Assembly: GCA_905182515.1 (NCBI GenBank)
Contig: CAJJBW010000006.1
Location: 62,001-126,000 of the forward strand
Length of the DNA: 64,000 nucleotides
From: an uncultured Candidatus Poseidoniales archaeon
Lineage (GTDB): Archaea > Thermoplasmatota > Poseidoniia > Poseidoniales > Thalassarchaeaceae
Direction: 5' to 3'
A program made the position numbers and the translations under genes. Under the pieces are notes generated by a model. The model worked only from the letters and a program-made list of their open reading frames with translations, did no database searches and was not told the origin of the DNA. How positions within the stretch are numbered: the first letter of the stretch is position 1; each line of letters starts with the position of its first letter. Positions 52,361 to 61,744 of this stretch are shown here, in pieces.

Positions 52361-54568
52361 TTAATCCATATATTGATCTTCATCTGGTAGATCTAATTTG
52401 AGACCCTTTCTTTGTCTTATTTCAGTAATTACTTTGCTAAATAATTCACGAGGAAGGTGGACATAACCGGCGTTTTCAGTATTCCATATTGCTCGACCTT
52501 GGCTAGCAGCACGGACGCTATTGGAAAATCCGAATGATTCAGCCACTGGCATTTTACCTATTACACTTGCAGTGCCTCCATCTACAGGCATATCCTCTAT
52601 TATTCCTCGGCGCTTATTTAGTTCCCCTGTGACCCCTCCAATTACATCATTTGGGGCATCGATCCTTATATTCTGTATTGGTTCATAAATTACGGATCTA
52701 GCTCTGATTAAAGCGCCCTTTAGAGAGTTTCGAACTGCTGGAATAGTTTGTGCAGGCCCCCTGTGAATCGCATCTTCGTGCAATTTGGCATCAACTAACC
52801 TTACCATAACTCCCATTAATGGTTCTTCACAGATTGGTCCTTTTTTACAAACATCATTAAAACCTTCAATTATTAATTCTCTTGTTTCGTGTAGATTTTG
52901 GATCCCTTTTGTATCATTAATTAAAACATTAGTTCCATTAATAGCATATATCTTTCTCATTAAATCTTTATCCATACCAAATTCAGAAAATTTATTTCCG
53001 ATTTGTTTTGCATCTTTAGTCCTTACTGGCCCATCTCCAAATGTTCCATCTTTTAATTCCTTAATTATCTCATCCGGCAAAGGTTCAACTTCAATGTAAA
53101 ATCTATTATGCCTATTAGGTGACTTTCCTTCGAAAGGCCTTCCTTTGTTATCTCCCTCGATTGATTCACGATAAACAACAATAGGTTCACTGACTTTTAC
53201 CTTAATGCCTTGTTCTTCTTCAATCCTGTATGTTGTAATTTCAAGATGTAATTCACCCATGCCCGCTAATAGTGCTTCTCCTGTCTCTGCATTTGTAGAA
53301 ACTTGTAATGACGCATCAGATTTGGCCAGACTTCTTAATGCATCTACGAATTTTGGTAGATCCTTCATAGACTTTGGCTCAACTGCTACTGTGACTACCG
53401 GTTCGGAATAATGACGGATAGGTTCGAAACCAGTATCATCTTTATTTCTTGTAATAGTAACTCCCGCAGCTGCACTTTTGATTCCAGTTAATGCAGCGAT
53501 ATTTCCTGCAGTAACCTCAGTAACCGCAATTCTATCTCCTCCAACCATCATACTAACTTGTTGGACTCTTTCTGCTTTATGAGCTCCTAATGCCCAAACC
53601 GATTCACCATGTTTTATTGTACCAGAATATACTCTCCCTACTGCAACTTCACCAGCGTGAGGGTCCATCCATATTTTTACTATCATAAGAGATAATGGAC
53701 CTGCTGCGTCGCAACTCATCATTGACTTTGCAAAATCGGATTCTAAATCACCTTGCCATATATTTGGAATTCTGTATTTTTGAGCTATAAGCGGGGAAGG
53801 CAATTTATCCACTGCCATATCCAGAAGTACTCGGTGAACTGGAGCTAATTTAGACAACTCTTTTTGTTCATCATTTTTACAATATTCAAAAATTTGAGTA
53901 AAATTTATGCCACTTTTAGCCATATAGGGGATTGACATCCCCCAATTATAGTAAGCTGATCCAAAGGCTACTGTACCTTTTTTTACATCAACCTGCCATT
54001 CTTTCCTTAATTCTTCAGGCGCGAATGTTTCAATCAGTTTGTTGACCTTGACTATTATTTTCTCAAATCGTTTCATCATTTCTGGGCCATCAATTTGTAA
54101 TTCGTTAATTAGGCGGTCTACTTTATTGATAAATAAAACAGGCCTAACTTTTTCTTTCAGTGCTTGCCTTACAACTGTTTCAGTTTGAGGCATAGTTCCT
54201 TCGACTGCACATGCTAATATTATACAACCATCAACAGCCCTCATTGCACGAGTTACATCTCCTCCAAAATCAACGTGACCAGGGGTATCGATTAAATTGA
54301 TTAGGTAATCATCGCCCTCGACATCGTGGACCATCGAAGCACTAGCAGCATTAATGGTGATACCTCTTGCACTTTCTTGGTCATCGAAATCTAAAACTCT
54401 AGATTTGCCCGCTAATTCTTCGGACATCATTCCTGCTCCAGCTATTAGGTTATCAGAGAGTGTAGTTTTACCATGATCAATATGCGCTGCAATAGCTAGA
54501 TTTCTGATTTTCTCTCTAAAATGCATAACTTCTACTGCACGACCAATATTATCTTCTTTACGACCCAC
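52361..54568 (-). CDS. fusA: Translation elongation factor 2
   Basis: A 735-residue EF-2, the translocase GTPase. G1 is AHIDHGKTT, G3 DTPGHVDF and G4 NKVD. DAIHRGPAQTIPAV near residue 600 contains the histidine that becomes diphthamide in archaea and eukaryotes. The length is normal for aEF-2. It is the last gene of the S12-S7-EF-2 cluster, 102 nt after the S7 gene, and converges with the Idi-GGPPS gene. Confidence 0.97.
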   Translation of the reverse strand: MGRKEDNIGRAVEVMHFREKIRNLAIAAHIDHGKTTLSDNLIAGAGMMSEELAGKSRVLDFDDQESARGITINAASASMVHDVEGDDYLINLIDTPGHVDFGGDVTRAMRAVDGCIILACAVEGTMPQTETVVRQALKEKVRPVLFINKVDRLINELQIDGPEMMKRFEKIIVKVNKLIETFAPEELRKEWQVDVKKGTVAFGSAYYNWGMSIPYMAKSGINFTQIFEYCKNDEQKELSKLAPVHRVLLDMAVDKLPSPLIAQKYRIPNIWQGDLESDFAKSMMSCDAAGPLSLMIVKIWMDPHAGEVAVGRVYSGTIKHGESVWALGAHKAERVQQVSMMVGGDRIAVTEVTAGNIAALTGIKSAAAGVTITRNKDDTGFEPIRHYSEPVVTVAVEPKSMKDLPKFVDALRSLAKSDASLQVSTNAETGEALLAGMGELHLEITTYRIEEEQGIKVKVSEPIVVYRESIEGDNKGRPFEGKSPNRHNRFYIEVEPLPDEIIKELKDGTFGDGPVRTKDAKQIGNKFSEFGMDKDLMRKIYAINGTNVLINDTKGIQNLHETRELIIEGFNDVCKKGPICEEPLMGVMVRLVDAKLHEDAIHRGPAQTIPAVRNSLKGALIRARSVIYEPIQNIRIDAPNDVIGGVTGELNKRRGIIEDMPVDGGTASVIGKMPVAESFGFSNSVRAASQGRAIWNTENAGYVHLPRELFSKVITEIRQRKGLKLDLPDEDQYMD

Positions 54569-54670
54569 AAAATGACCTCAATTGTCTCGGCCACCTGACT
54601 ATGGTTGATAAAGACGATTGAACATAGCAATCAAAGGACCGCAGTAAAGCGAGTAAGGGAATAAAACAAA

Positions 54671-55294
54671 TCATCTTGCAGAGGAAGCTATTCGTTCTAC
54701 TTCATCTCTCTTTCCAACAGAGTATGCACTAACATCACCTTGTGCTGCTTTTGATATTTCAGAGATTATGCCTTCAGTTAATGACTTTTTACTCTTTGCA
54801 GTAGCCGATGTACATCCAACTGATAAGTTTCTTAATGCGATATCTATCCTTCTCATAGGTGACGAATCTACAGCCTTTGGCTGACTTACGGCACCCATTT
54901 TTATCCTAGTTATTTCTTCACAAGGGGCCGCTTCTTTTATTGCATCAATAAATTTCTGGAGAGGATTGTTTCCGCTTCTTTCATTTATTTTATCAAGGGC
55001 CGCTTCAAAAGCTTTTGCACAATGTTGTTTTTTACCAGAAAATTTACCTGATCTCATTAAATTATTAATGAATCTCTCAATAATAGATAATTTACCTTTT
55101 CCGAAGTATTCATTGGCATGCCTGCCTCCAGAATGCGGAGTTCCAATAGTTTGTAAATTGATGTAAGGTGCTAGCCCTGGATCGTCACAAGTTACATCAG
55201 TGGCATCCCATTTGCCAAAAACCATTGTACCAATCCCTGCTATAGGATCATTGGGTGTTTCCTCTTCTTCTTGTTCTTGTTCTACTTCTGACAT
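54671..55294 (-). CDS. rps7: Ribosomal protein uS7
   Basis: A 207-residue small-subunit protein. An acidic Glu-rich N-terminal extension (residues 1-12, SEVEQEQEEEET) precedes the conserved core: RFINNLMRSGKFSGKKQHCAKA, GNNPLQKFIDAI, MGAVSQPKAVDSSPMRRIDIALR and the C-terminal EISKAAQGDVSAYSVGKRDEVERIA. It binds 16S rRNA in the head. It follows S12 by 8 nt. Confidence 0.96.
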   Translation of the reverse strand: MSEVEQEQEEEETPNDPIAGIGTMVFGKWDATDVTCDDPGLAPYINLQTIGTPHSGGRHANEYFGKGKLSIIERFINNLMRSGKFSGKKQHCAKAFEAALDKINERSGNNPLQKFIDAIKEAAPCEEITRIKMGAVSQPKAVDSSPMRRIDIALRNLSVGCTSATAKSKKSLTEGIISEISKAAQGDVSAYSVGKRDEVERIASSAR

Positions 55295-55302
55295 ACAGAT
55301 AC

Positions 55303-55746
55303 CTACCTTATTGGTTTCTCTTTACGGCCTCTGACCATTTCATCTAATGAAACCCCATTTACCTTAATTACTTTGAATCTTACTCCAGGAAGGTCACCGT
55401 ATGAACGTCCTTTACTTCCTCCAATTCCCTCTACGAGAACTTCATCATGTTCATCGATAAAAGATATTGCTCCATCTCCTGGAGCGAAGGCAGTTAATTT
55501 ATTACCTGTTCTAATTAAACTGATTTTAACTGCTTTACGAATGGCTGAATTAGGTTGTTTAGCTTCGAAACCTACCTTTTCGATAACTATCCCCTTTCCT
55601 TGAGTACTACCTCTTAAAGGATCATGTTTCAGAACTCCACCTGATCTTCTTTTGAATTGGCGGGTTCTAAATTGGCGCTCTTTCCACCTAAATTTTTTAC
55701 GGTCACTTTTCATTTTAGAACCTGAGAATAAACCACGACCCAACAA
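55303..55746 (-). CDS. rps12: Ribosomal protein uS12
   Basis: A 147-residue decoding-site protein. [11 protein letters not shown] is the archaeal/eukaryal N-terminal block, and [24 protein letters not shown] carries the PNSAIRK loop. [18 protein letters not shown] ends the core. The start appears to be TTG (55746 or 55743), with AGAGGG just upstream; the first ATG at 55713 would cut off the conserved GLFSGSK element. It heads the S12-S7-EF-2 cluster. Confidence 0.96.
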   Translation of the reverse strand: MLGRGLFSGSKMKSDRKKFRWKERQFRTRQFKRRSGGVLKHDPLRGSTQGKGIVIEKVGFEAKQPNSAIRKAVKISLIRTGNKLTAFAPGDGAISFIDEHDEVLVEGIGGSKGRSYGDLPGVRFKVIKVNGVSLDEMVRGRKEKPIR

Positions 55747-55876
55747 TAACCCTCTAAATGATGTTCCGCCGACCCACCTGTGGTATAAGAAGTGAAGGGC
55801 TGAACATAATTAATATCCCCCCCAAATGACGATGTCTTTGCTAACATTCAAACAGATTGGACCGGTGGTGAGTAGC

Positions 55877-57148
55877 ATGGCATTCCGAGACCTGCTTCAT
55901 GATGTTCAAAGTATTGGTGAAAGAACTAGCTTAGTTCATGAGATGTTGAATTATTCTGTTGAAAGAGGAAATCCTCCTTTAATTTTCGATAACATAGTTG
56001 AATCTGACGGGCATAGTGCTGCAATAAATGTTTTAACAAGAGACAGGATTTGCAAAACATTTGATATCTCACCTGGTGATTTGATAGACATGATGGCATG
56101 GGCAATGGAAAATCCTTCAGAACCAACAATTATTAGAGAAGAAGATGCTCATGTTTTTGAGAATAAACAAGATCAAGTGGACTTAGAAAAGATTCCGATT
56201 CCATGGCATTACCCAGAGGATAAGGGAAGATATCAATCTGCTTCAGTGATTATAGCGCAATATGGAGGAATTAGAAATATGTCATTTCACAGGCAATATC
56301 TCAGAGACAAGAATCATACTGTGGCTCGTTTTGTACCTAGGCACTTAAGACAGATGATGGAATTAGCCCAAGAAAATGGAGATGAAGTACCTATAGCAGT
56401 AATTAACGGCCCTGATGCTGTGGTTCTATTGGCTGCTGCAATGTCATTCAACGAACCTTTGGATGAATTAAAAGTAGCCTCATCATTGCACCTCAAATTA
56501 CATGGAAAACCTCTTGAATTAGTAGAATTATCAAATGGCATTCAAATACCTGCAGATGCAGAATATGCTATGGAAGCTAGAATAACTATGGAAACTGATG
56601 ACGAGGGGCCATATGTAGACATAACAGGAACTGTTGATGGAGTAAGGCAAGAACCAGTAATAGTATATGATTCACTTTATCATCGTAATAATCCAGTTTT
56701 TCATGCATTGATTCAAGCAGAGATTGAACATAGGACTTTGATGGGGATGCCTAGGGCCCCTACGATTAAAGCAGCCGTTGCACAAGTAGTCCCTTGTACA
56801 GACGTTTATTTAACCGATGGTGGGTGCGGATGGTTGTCTTCCGTGGTGCAAATAATTCCTCAGAGAGAAGGAGATGGCGTTAGAGCAATTCATGCTGCAC
56901 TTAATGGACATAAGTCCATGAAACAAGTAATTATTGTAGATGCTGATATTGACATCTCCAATCCATCCAGAGTAGAATGGGCTTTAATGACTCGTTGGCA
57001 ACCTGATAAAGACACAATTATTTTATCTAACCAAAAGGGTTCGAGCCTTGACCCAAGTCGATCTAAAGACGGTTTAACAAGTAAAATTGGAATGGATGCA
57101 ACATTGGACCCTAATGACGACAGATCCGAATTCGAGTCAGTTTTGTGA
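55877..57148 (+). CDS. UbiD-family decarboxylase
   Basis: A 423-residue prenyl-FMN-dependent decarboxylase of the UbiD family. MAFRDLLHDVQ is the usual start, chosen because GGTGAG lies 4 nt before the ATG at 55877; the frame opens at 55826. Family-like segments include PPLIFDNI, IPIPWHYPEDKGRYQS, GGIRNMSFHRQYLRDKN and AIHAALNGHKSMKQVIIVDADIDI. In this genome it could be anhydromevalonate phosphate decarboxylase (archaeal mevalonate route, given IPK) or MqnL of the futalosine route. Sequence alone does not separate these. Confidence 0.85.
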   Translation: MAFRDLLHDVQSIGERTSLVHEMLNYSVERGNPPLIFDNIVESDGHSAAINVLTRDRICKTFDISPGDLIDMMAWAMENPSEPTIIREEDAHVFENKQDQVDLEKIPIPWHYPEDKGRYQSASVIIAQYGGIRNMSFHRQYLRDKNHTVARFVPRHLRQMMELAQENGDEVPIAVINGPDAVVLLAAAMSFNEPLDELKVASSLHLKLHGKPLELVELSNGIQIPADAEYAMEARITMETDDEGPYVDITGTVDGVRQEPVIVYDSLYHRNNPVFHALIQAEIEHRTLMGMPRAPTIKAAVAQVVPCTDVYLTDGGCGWLSSVVQIIPQREGDGVRAIHAALNGHKSMKQVIIVDADIDISNPSRVEWALMTRWQPDKDTIILSNQKGSSLDPSRSKDGLTSKIGMDATLDPNDDRSEFESVL

Positions 57149-57157
57149 GTTGCAACT

Positions 57158-58141
57158 ATGAACAGAGGACAGGGCAACTTCGGTAGTAAATTACAACACC
57201 CTCGGCGTAGTTTGGGCGATAGGCATAGAACTCAAGCTGAAAAATTCTTAAAATTAGGAATAGAGGGCGAAAATATAAGTTGGGCAGAACAGAATGCTAA
57301 GCAATCTGTATTATATGACTTTACTAACCCTAAAAATTGGCGTTTACTCATTAAAATAAAAATTATCAACACAGATAATCTTGGCATAAAAATGTTATTA
57401 GAAGACCTGTTTAATGTATTGGGAAGAGATAATGCATTATTAGAACAGTTACAAAATATAAATTTAGTGGATTCTGGAGAAAAATTATTAGATGCTACTT
57501 TTGAAATCGACCCACTAGATCCAGAATTATGGTGGGAAAGGATAAAAGGAAAAAAGATTGAAATTGAAAAATTTGCTAAACGGTTAAAGCAATTAGATAC
57601 GAGAGATTATAGATCTAATATTCTATTCTCAAGACGCATACAAATAATAAAAAATTCTGGATATGAAGAATTATTTTTAGAATTGTCCAGATATTTGTTA
57701 GCCCAAAGGCCTGCCAACCATGAAGTATGGAATGAATTAGGAAAATTACATGAGAGAAGGAAGGAATATGATCAAGCATGGTTTAGTTATGATCAGGCAC
57801 AAATACATTTTCCAAAATCTAAGGTTAGGGATGAATTTAAGATTAGAATGGAGAATTTACTAGAAGGTAGCGCAAACGAGCCATGGACTCGCCCGAAAAT
57901 AGATCATAGGATTCAATTTCTAAAAAGAATGGAGGAAATATCTTATCATACTAATACTAAAATTGAAGAAAAAACTATTGAAGATATAGTTAAGAATGAG
58001 AATATTGCAGATAAAATTGAAAATTTGATTAAAGATGATAGGATTTCTGAAGCGTTTTTCTTAGCCAGAAGGTTGGCTGCTGAAGGAGATGAAGAAGCTA
58101 AAGTGATGGTAAACAAAATATTGAAGGTGATGGAAAAATGA
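57158..58141 (+). CDS. TPR-like helical protein of unknown role
   Basis: A 327-residue soluble, AT-rich-coded protein. A basic N-terminus (LQHPRRSLGDRHRTQAEKF) is followed by helical repeats of TPR style (SWAEQNAKQSVLYDFTNPKNW, ELGKLHERRKEYDQAWFSYDQA) and a lysine-rich helical C-terminus with ISEAFFLARRLAAEGDEEA. It begins 9 nt after the UbiD gene and overlaps the Nudix gene by 4 nt, so the three form one transcript. I cannot name a function. Confidence 0.6.
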   Translation: MNRGQGNFGSKLQHPRRSLGDRHRTQAEKFLKLGIEGENISWAEQNAKQSVLYDFTNPKNWRLLIKIKIINTDNLGIKMLLEDLFNVLGRDNALLEQLQNINLVDSGEKLLDATFEIDPLDPELWWERIKGKKIEIEKFAKRLKQLDTRDYRSNILFSRRIQIIKNSGYEELFLELSRYLLAQRPANHEVWNELGKLHERRKEYDQAWFSYDQAQIHFPKSKVRDEFKIRMENLLEGSANEPWTRPKIDHRIQFLKRMEEISYHTNTKIEEKTIEDIVKNENIADKIENLIKDDRISEAFFLARRLAAEGDEEAKVMVNKILKVMEK

Positions 58142-58530
58142 AAAAACAATTTGTAATAACTTGGGTGACATCTAAATCTGACGAAGAATGTTGGTTGATG
58201 GTATTAAACAAAATTAGAGGATGGGAGTTCCCTGGAGGCAAGATAGAGGAAGGAGAAGAAGTCGAAGAGGCTGCATTGAGAGAACTCTTTGAAGAAACTG
58301 GTTTACTAGGTACTGCGATGGCTTATGATGAAAACTTAGTCCAAGGCGGATACATAGTATGGGTAGAAGTAGAACAAGAACCAACACCGATTGCTTGGGA
58401 ATCTGAAGATGAATCCATAGAAGAAGTTGGCTGGTGCATTGAAATTCCAGAAAGGATTGGGTGGAGCATTGAAGAGATTAATAGAATAAGAAATCATGAT
58501 TGGAGTGCTTCTAAAACCCTAGGATCCTGA
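58138..58530 (+). CDS. Nudix hydrolase
   Basis: A 130-residue Nudix enzyme. The box GGKIEEGEEVEEAALRELFE continues with ETGL to match G-x5-E-x7-REUxEExGU exactly. The FPGGKIEEGEE context and the small size fit MutT-like pyrophosphatases that clean nucleotides or cap-like compounds. The start overlaps the TPR gene (ATGA). Its last 37 bp overlap the convergent gene that ends at 58494. Confidence 0.9.
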   Translation: MKKQFVITWVTSKSDEECWLMVLNKIRGWEFPGGKIEEGEEVEEAALRELFEETGLLGTAMAYDENLVQGGYIVWVEVEQEPTPIAWESEDESIEEVGWCIEIPERIGWSIEEINRIRNHDWSASKTLGS

Positions 58531-59333
58531 ATTTCATCTAAACGCTGAATTAGAATATCTGTCCATGAATATATTTTTAACATCTCAGATGCATCAATTA
58601 TTAATCCGATGTCAGTTCTATTTTCTCCAGATAAATCTTGAAATACTATTGGCATGAGTTCTTCAACTACTAATTTAATATCTTCAGGATTTGATGAGAT
58701 TTGAGTATTTCCGGGAGTTTCCCTTGGCTTTGCATTTACAATTCTAGAGTCCATATTAGGTGCTTGAGCATTTACATCATCTAATGCCATATCTAGCCAT
58801 TCTAAATTACTAACTAAATTTTCCGGAACCATAGCCGATTTTATAAATTCTAAACGTGCTATCCACATATGCCTCATTGATGGTTCATAATCTCCCATGC
58901 TTGAAAGAATACGGGCTGATTCTAATCTCGATAGCCCCAATATTTCACTCGGGTGCCCTAGTTTTTCTGAAATATCTGCATGCGTAGCAAGTGCCATCAT
59001 TAATTCATTTTTGTTAGTGTGCCATGATGCTAAGTTGAGTAATGCTAGGCCGTGGGAAAATGAATAAGGATCTGAAGCATTTAATCTATCGGCACACCAA
59101 CGTAACTCTTTACCTATTTCTTCTGTATCAATTGCTCCTATCAAAGCCCTCTCCATTCTTATTTTAGCTTCATATAAATGGTTGCGTTCAGTAACGCCTC
59201 TCGAGCGTATCAATAGTTCATTTGATAGAGATATTGCTGCCTCTGTCTTTCCATCTTTTAATAGATGTTGAAGAATAGCAAAATCAGTAATTAAAGAAGG
59301 TGTATCTTGATCGATAACACTCATATTTATCAC
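58494..59333 (-). CDS. Helical repeat protein at the end of the exosome cluster
   Basis: A 279-residue protein rich in helices with TPR-like periodicity (HLLKDGKTEAAISLSNELLIRS, FSHGLALLNLASWHTNKNELMM, GYLSRLESARILSSMGDYEPS). A stretch PRETPGNTQISSNPEDI breaks the pattern at about residue 205, before a final helical part. Its ATG overlaps the stop of the prefoldin gene by 4 nt, so it belongs to the exosome/proteasome operon. I recognise no family. It may be a cochaperone or adaptor, but this is only guilt by association. Confidence 0.55.
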   Translation of the reverse strand: MINMSVIDQDTPSLITDFAILQHLLKDGKTEAAISLSNELLIRSRGVTERNHLYEAKIRMERALIGAIDTEEIGKELRWCADRLNASDPYSFSHGLALLNLASWHTNKNELMMALATHADISEKLGHPSEILGLSRLESARILSSMGDYEPSMRHMWIARLEFIKSAMVPENLVSNLEWLDMALDDVNAQAPNMDSRIVNAKPRETPGNTQISSNPEDIKLVVEELMPIVFQDLSGENRTDIGLIIDASEMLKIYSWTDILIQRLDEIQDPRVLEALQS

Positions 59334-59656
59334 TGCGATTCAAATATTGAGGCTAAATGTTCATATTTTTCTCTTAAACTTCCTTCTCTCTCAATTAATC
59401 TTTTAAGATGATTTTCAACATTTATTTTTGATTCTGATAATTCATTAGATAATTTTTCCCTATCTTCAACTTCAAGGAGAAGATTTCCCAATGATCGATA
59501 TACTGCTTTGTCTTTGTCTTGATTAGATAGAGCGTCAATTGTTAAACCATATTCAGAACTTTGAGAAGAAAATGATTGTATCTGCCCTCTGATAATTTGT
59601 AATTCTTGTACAATAGCTTTGATTTCTTCAGATGCATTATCTTCGGACATACTCAA
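59330..59656 (-). CDS. pfdB: Prefoldin beta subunit
   Basis: A 108-residue coiled-coil protein. Two long helices flank a beta-hairpin centre: EEIKAIVQELQIIRGQIQSF, then VYRSLGNLLLEVEDREKLSNEL (the usual VYxxxGxLLxExxx hairpin), then VENHLKRLIEREGSLREKYE. This is the prefoldin beta plan, and the position behind the exosome and Pcc1 genes is the conserved archaeal order. It forms a chaperone hexamer with alpha subunits. It overlaps the pcc1 stop by 4 nt. Confidence 0.88.
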   Translation of the reverse strand: MSMSEDNASEEIKAIVQELQIIRGQIQSFSSQSSEYGLTIDALSNQDKDKAVYRSLGNLLLEVEDREKLSNELSESKINVENHLKRLIEREGSLREKYEHLASIFESQ

Positions 59657-59889
59657 ACCTCTTCTTCTACTGACCTAAGTACTTGTTCAGACACTATAAG
59701 TCCTCTCATTATAGTATTCCATCTCGCCCTTAAGTCTACAAAACTATGTGCATTTTCATTGATAACAATATGTGTTCCTTCAACAATATATGATGCTTCT
59801 GTAGTTAAACTAGCAGCAAAAGAATCATTATAATCTGAGATTATCTTTAAAGATAAAGACAAACAGTTATTCTTCTTCTGATTTATCAT
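59653..59889 (-). CDS. KEOPS subunit Pcc1
   Basis: A 78-residue protein with the Pcc1 pattern: DYNDSFAASLTTEA, IVINENAHSFVDLRARWNTIMRGL and a C-terminal helix, IVSEQVLRSVEEE. Pcc1 is the small dimerisation subunit of the KEOPS complex that makes t6A in tRNA. The start overlaps the L37ae stop by 23 nt; an alternative TTG at 59862 would remove most of this overlap. The position in the exosome cluster is the usual archaeal one. Confidence 0.82.
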   Translation of the reverse strand: MINQKKNNCLSLSLKIISDYNDSFAASLTTEASYIVEGTHIVINENAHSFVDLRARWNTIMRGLIVSEQVLRSVEEEV

Positions 59890-60244
59890 TTACAACACTC
59901 TCAGACAGTTGTTTTTCATAATCCATTGCAGCTTGTTGTGCTATTATGGTCATGTCTGTTGCCGTTGCTCCTTCTACGGAACGACGGATGATCCTAGAAT
60001 TAGCATCTGTAGCACGAGTATATGGCTCCCATACCCCTCCAGAAAATACATGGTTGCACTTCTTGCACTCCCAAATTCCAGTAACTTTTCTAGTAACTTT
60101 TTGATATTGGCATACTGGGCAAGTATAATTCTTGGACTTCTTAATTAGTGCTGCACCAGCTCTTCGACGTACGCTAACACCATATCTTGCTCCATAACGT
60201 GCTGTAGCGCCAGCCTTCTGTGTTCTTTTTGCCACTTTACTCAC
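59867..60244 (-). CDS. rpl37ae: Ribosomal protein eL43 (L37Ae)
   Basis: A 125-residue protein. KAGATARYGARYGVSVRRR is the conserved N-terminal loop, and the zinc ribbon CPVC ... CKKC follows, with GIWECKKCNHVFSGGVWEP after it. The last 35 residues, ending in an acidic SEEE tail, are longer than in many archaeal L37ae proteins. The start overlaps the end of rrp42 by 8 nt. Confidence 0.93.
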   Translation of the reverse strand: MSKVAKRTQKAGATARYGARYGVSVRRRAGAALIKKSKNYTCPVCQYQKVTRKVTGIWECKKCNHVFSGGVWEPYTRATDANSRIIRRSVEGATATDMTIIAQQAAMDYEKQLSESVVNDKSEEE

Positions 60245-61025
60245 CTACTACTGAATTTACTAATTTACGAAGTTCCTTGGACGTGTCTTTGGCCTTCTCC
60301 ATTATTTCTACAAATTCTTCCGCCGAGAATATTCCCTTTAGACCCTTCTGAAGAGAGTGTACATGATCGTCCTCCCCTAGAGTAATGTGAATTCTTTCAT
60401 CTCCTCCCAATTCCTCTTTATAATTTGCATCATAAACAAACCTATTACCAACTTTATGATATGAGCACATTATTGGCAATGACGACAATTCAAGTTTTTG
60501 ATCCTGACCTACCTCAAATCTTTCACAAGGTAGCGTAGCTGTCTTTAAAGCAGCAATTCCGGCTAAAGCGAATGCATCAAATAAATTACCATCATCAGAA
60601 ATAGCAAATAAATCTAAAATAACTTGCCATGCTTTTTCTCCTGGAATTATACACAGACTTTTGACATCGATACATCCAGATTCTCTAATACCTCTATCCA
60701 CTACTCTTCCTAATTCTATAGATTCTGCACTTGGTGGACCTGGTTCCCAATTCCTGCCAGCCACAGGTCTAACCTCTGCACCACACATTAAACCGCCTTC
60801 ATTAGGCCTGTCAGGGTAAGGTTTCATTAGTTGAAATTTCACACCAGCATAAACTATAGTGTCCCCCATAGTCACCTTAGCAGAACCTTCTGCACGTGGT
60901 AAAATGTCAATTTCTAGATTGGTCTCTCTACCTTCCCATCTTCCTCTACCATCTAATCTTTCGTCTTTAGATGCTAATTCCAATAGATGAGCCCTCAGGA
61001 GCTTAGAAACTAATGGTATAGCCAT
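60237..61025 (-). CDS. rrp42: Exosome subunit Rrp42
   Basis: A 262-residue RNase PH-like subunit, the non-catalytic member of the archaeal exosome ring. LLELASKDERLDGRGRWEGRE, AEGSAKVTMGDTIVYAGVKFQL and ESIELGRVVDRGIRESGCID, with the later DLFAISDDGNLFDAFALAGIAALK, are typical Rrp42 segments. It assembles with Rrp41 into a hexameric ring that degrades RNA 3'-5'. Its ATG overlaps the rrp41 stop by one base (TAATG). Confidence 0.94.
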   Translation of the reverse strand: MAIPLVSKLLRAHLLELASKDERLDGRGRWEGRETNLEIDILPRAEGSAKVTMGDTIVYAGVKFQLMKPYPDRPNEGGLMCGAEVRPVAGRNWEPGPPSAESIELGRVVDRGIRESGCIDVKSLCIIPGEKAWQVILDLFAISDDGNLFDAFALAGIAALKTATLPCERFEVGQDQKLELSSLPIMCSYHKVGNRFVYDANYKEELGGDERIHITLGEDDHVHSLQKGLKGIFSAEEFVEIMEKAKDTSKELRKLVNSVVGE

Positions 61026-61744
61026 TAATTCACACCCCCATTTTTTAATGCTTCAATCATTATTTTATGCACTTCATACGCTGCTGCAACATTATAATCC
61101 CATGCAGTTTGGAATTCCTCTTGAGATAAGTCACCATCCATCTGTAGAAAAACAATTTCTCCTGAATTAGGCAATATCCCCATAGGGAGGTCCGCTTCAC
61201 CGTAATTGTCTTCTTCTTTATTTAAATCACATACAACAATATCATTAATTTTTCCAGATGCAACTGAAACTACCAAATCTGACATAGGTATTCCAGCATG
61301 TGCGAGTGCCACTGATGCTGCAGTCAATCCAACACATCTTGTTCCTGCTTCAGCACAAATAACTTCTATCTCTACACGGATTTTCGATCTTGGATACATT
61401 TCAAGAAGAACTACGCTTTCAAGTGCATCAGATGTTACTTTACTAATTTCTCTGCTTCTACGATTAAAGCCCGGTCTAATCCTATCAGTTGTTGAAAATG
61501 GTGCCATATTATATCTAACGTCCAATACTGCCCTGTCTTGGCGTTGTATTTTTCTTGGATGTGCTTCCATTGGGCCATAAACAGCAACAATAACGTCATT
61601 GGTGCCCCACGTCATCCTACATGAGCCATCTGCCACTGGGACAACTCCAGTTTCAATCGTTATAGGCCGTACATCGGTAGCTGTTCTACCATCCATGCGT
61701 AAACCATTTTCATCAATCATTTCTATATCTCCGTAACCACCCAT
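61025..61744 (-). CDS. rrp41: Exosome catalytic subunit Rrp41
   Basis: A 239-residue phosphorolytic RNase PH-like subunit. GLRMDGRTATDVRPI at the N-terminus, YNMAPFSTTDRIRPGFNRRSREIS (phosphate and RNA binding) and LEMYPRSKIRVEIEVICAEAGTR identify it. ICDLNKEEDNYGEADLPMGI-type sequence (here VCDLNKEEDNYGEADLPMG) carries the catalytic aspartate of the DxPxG pattern. It is translated from an ATG with a strong GGAGGAG site 7 nt upstream, inside the rrp4 gene, and overlaps rrp4 by one base. Confidence 0.96.
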   Translation of the reverse strand: MGGYGDIEMIDENGLRMDGRTATDVRPITIETGVVPVADGSCRMTWGTNDVIVAVYGPMEAHPRKIQRQDRAVLDVRYNMAPFSTTDRIRPGFNRRSREISKVTSDALESVVLLEMYPRSKIRVEIEVICAEAGTRCVGLTAASVALAHAGIPMSDLVVSVASGKINDIVVCDLNKEEDNYGEADLPMGILPNSGEIVFLQMDGDLSQEEFQTAWDYNVAAAYEVHKIMIEALKNGGVN

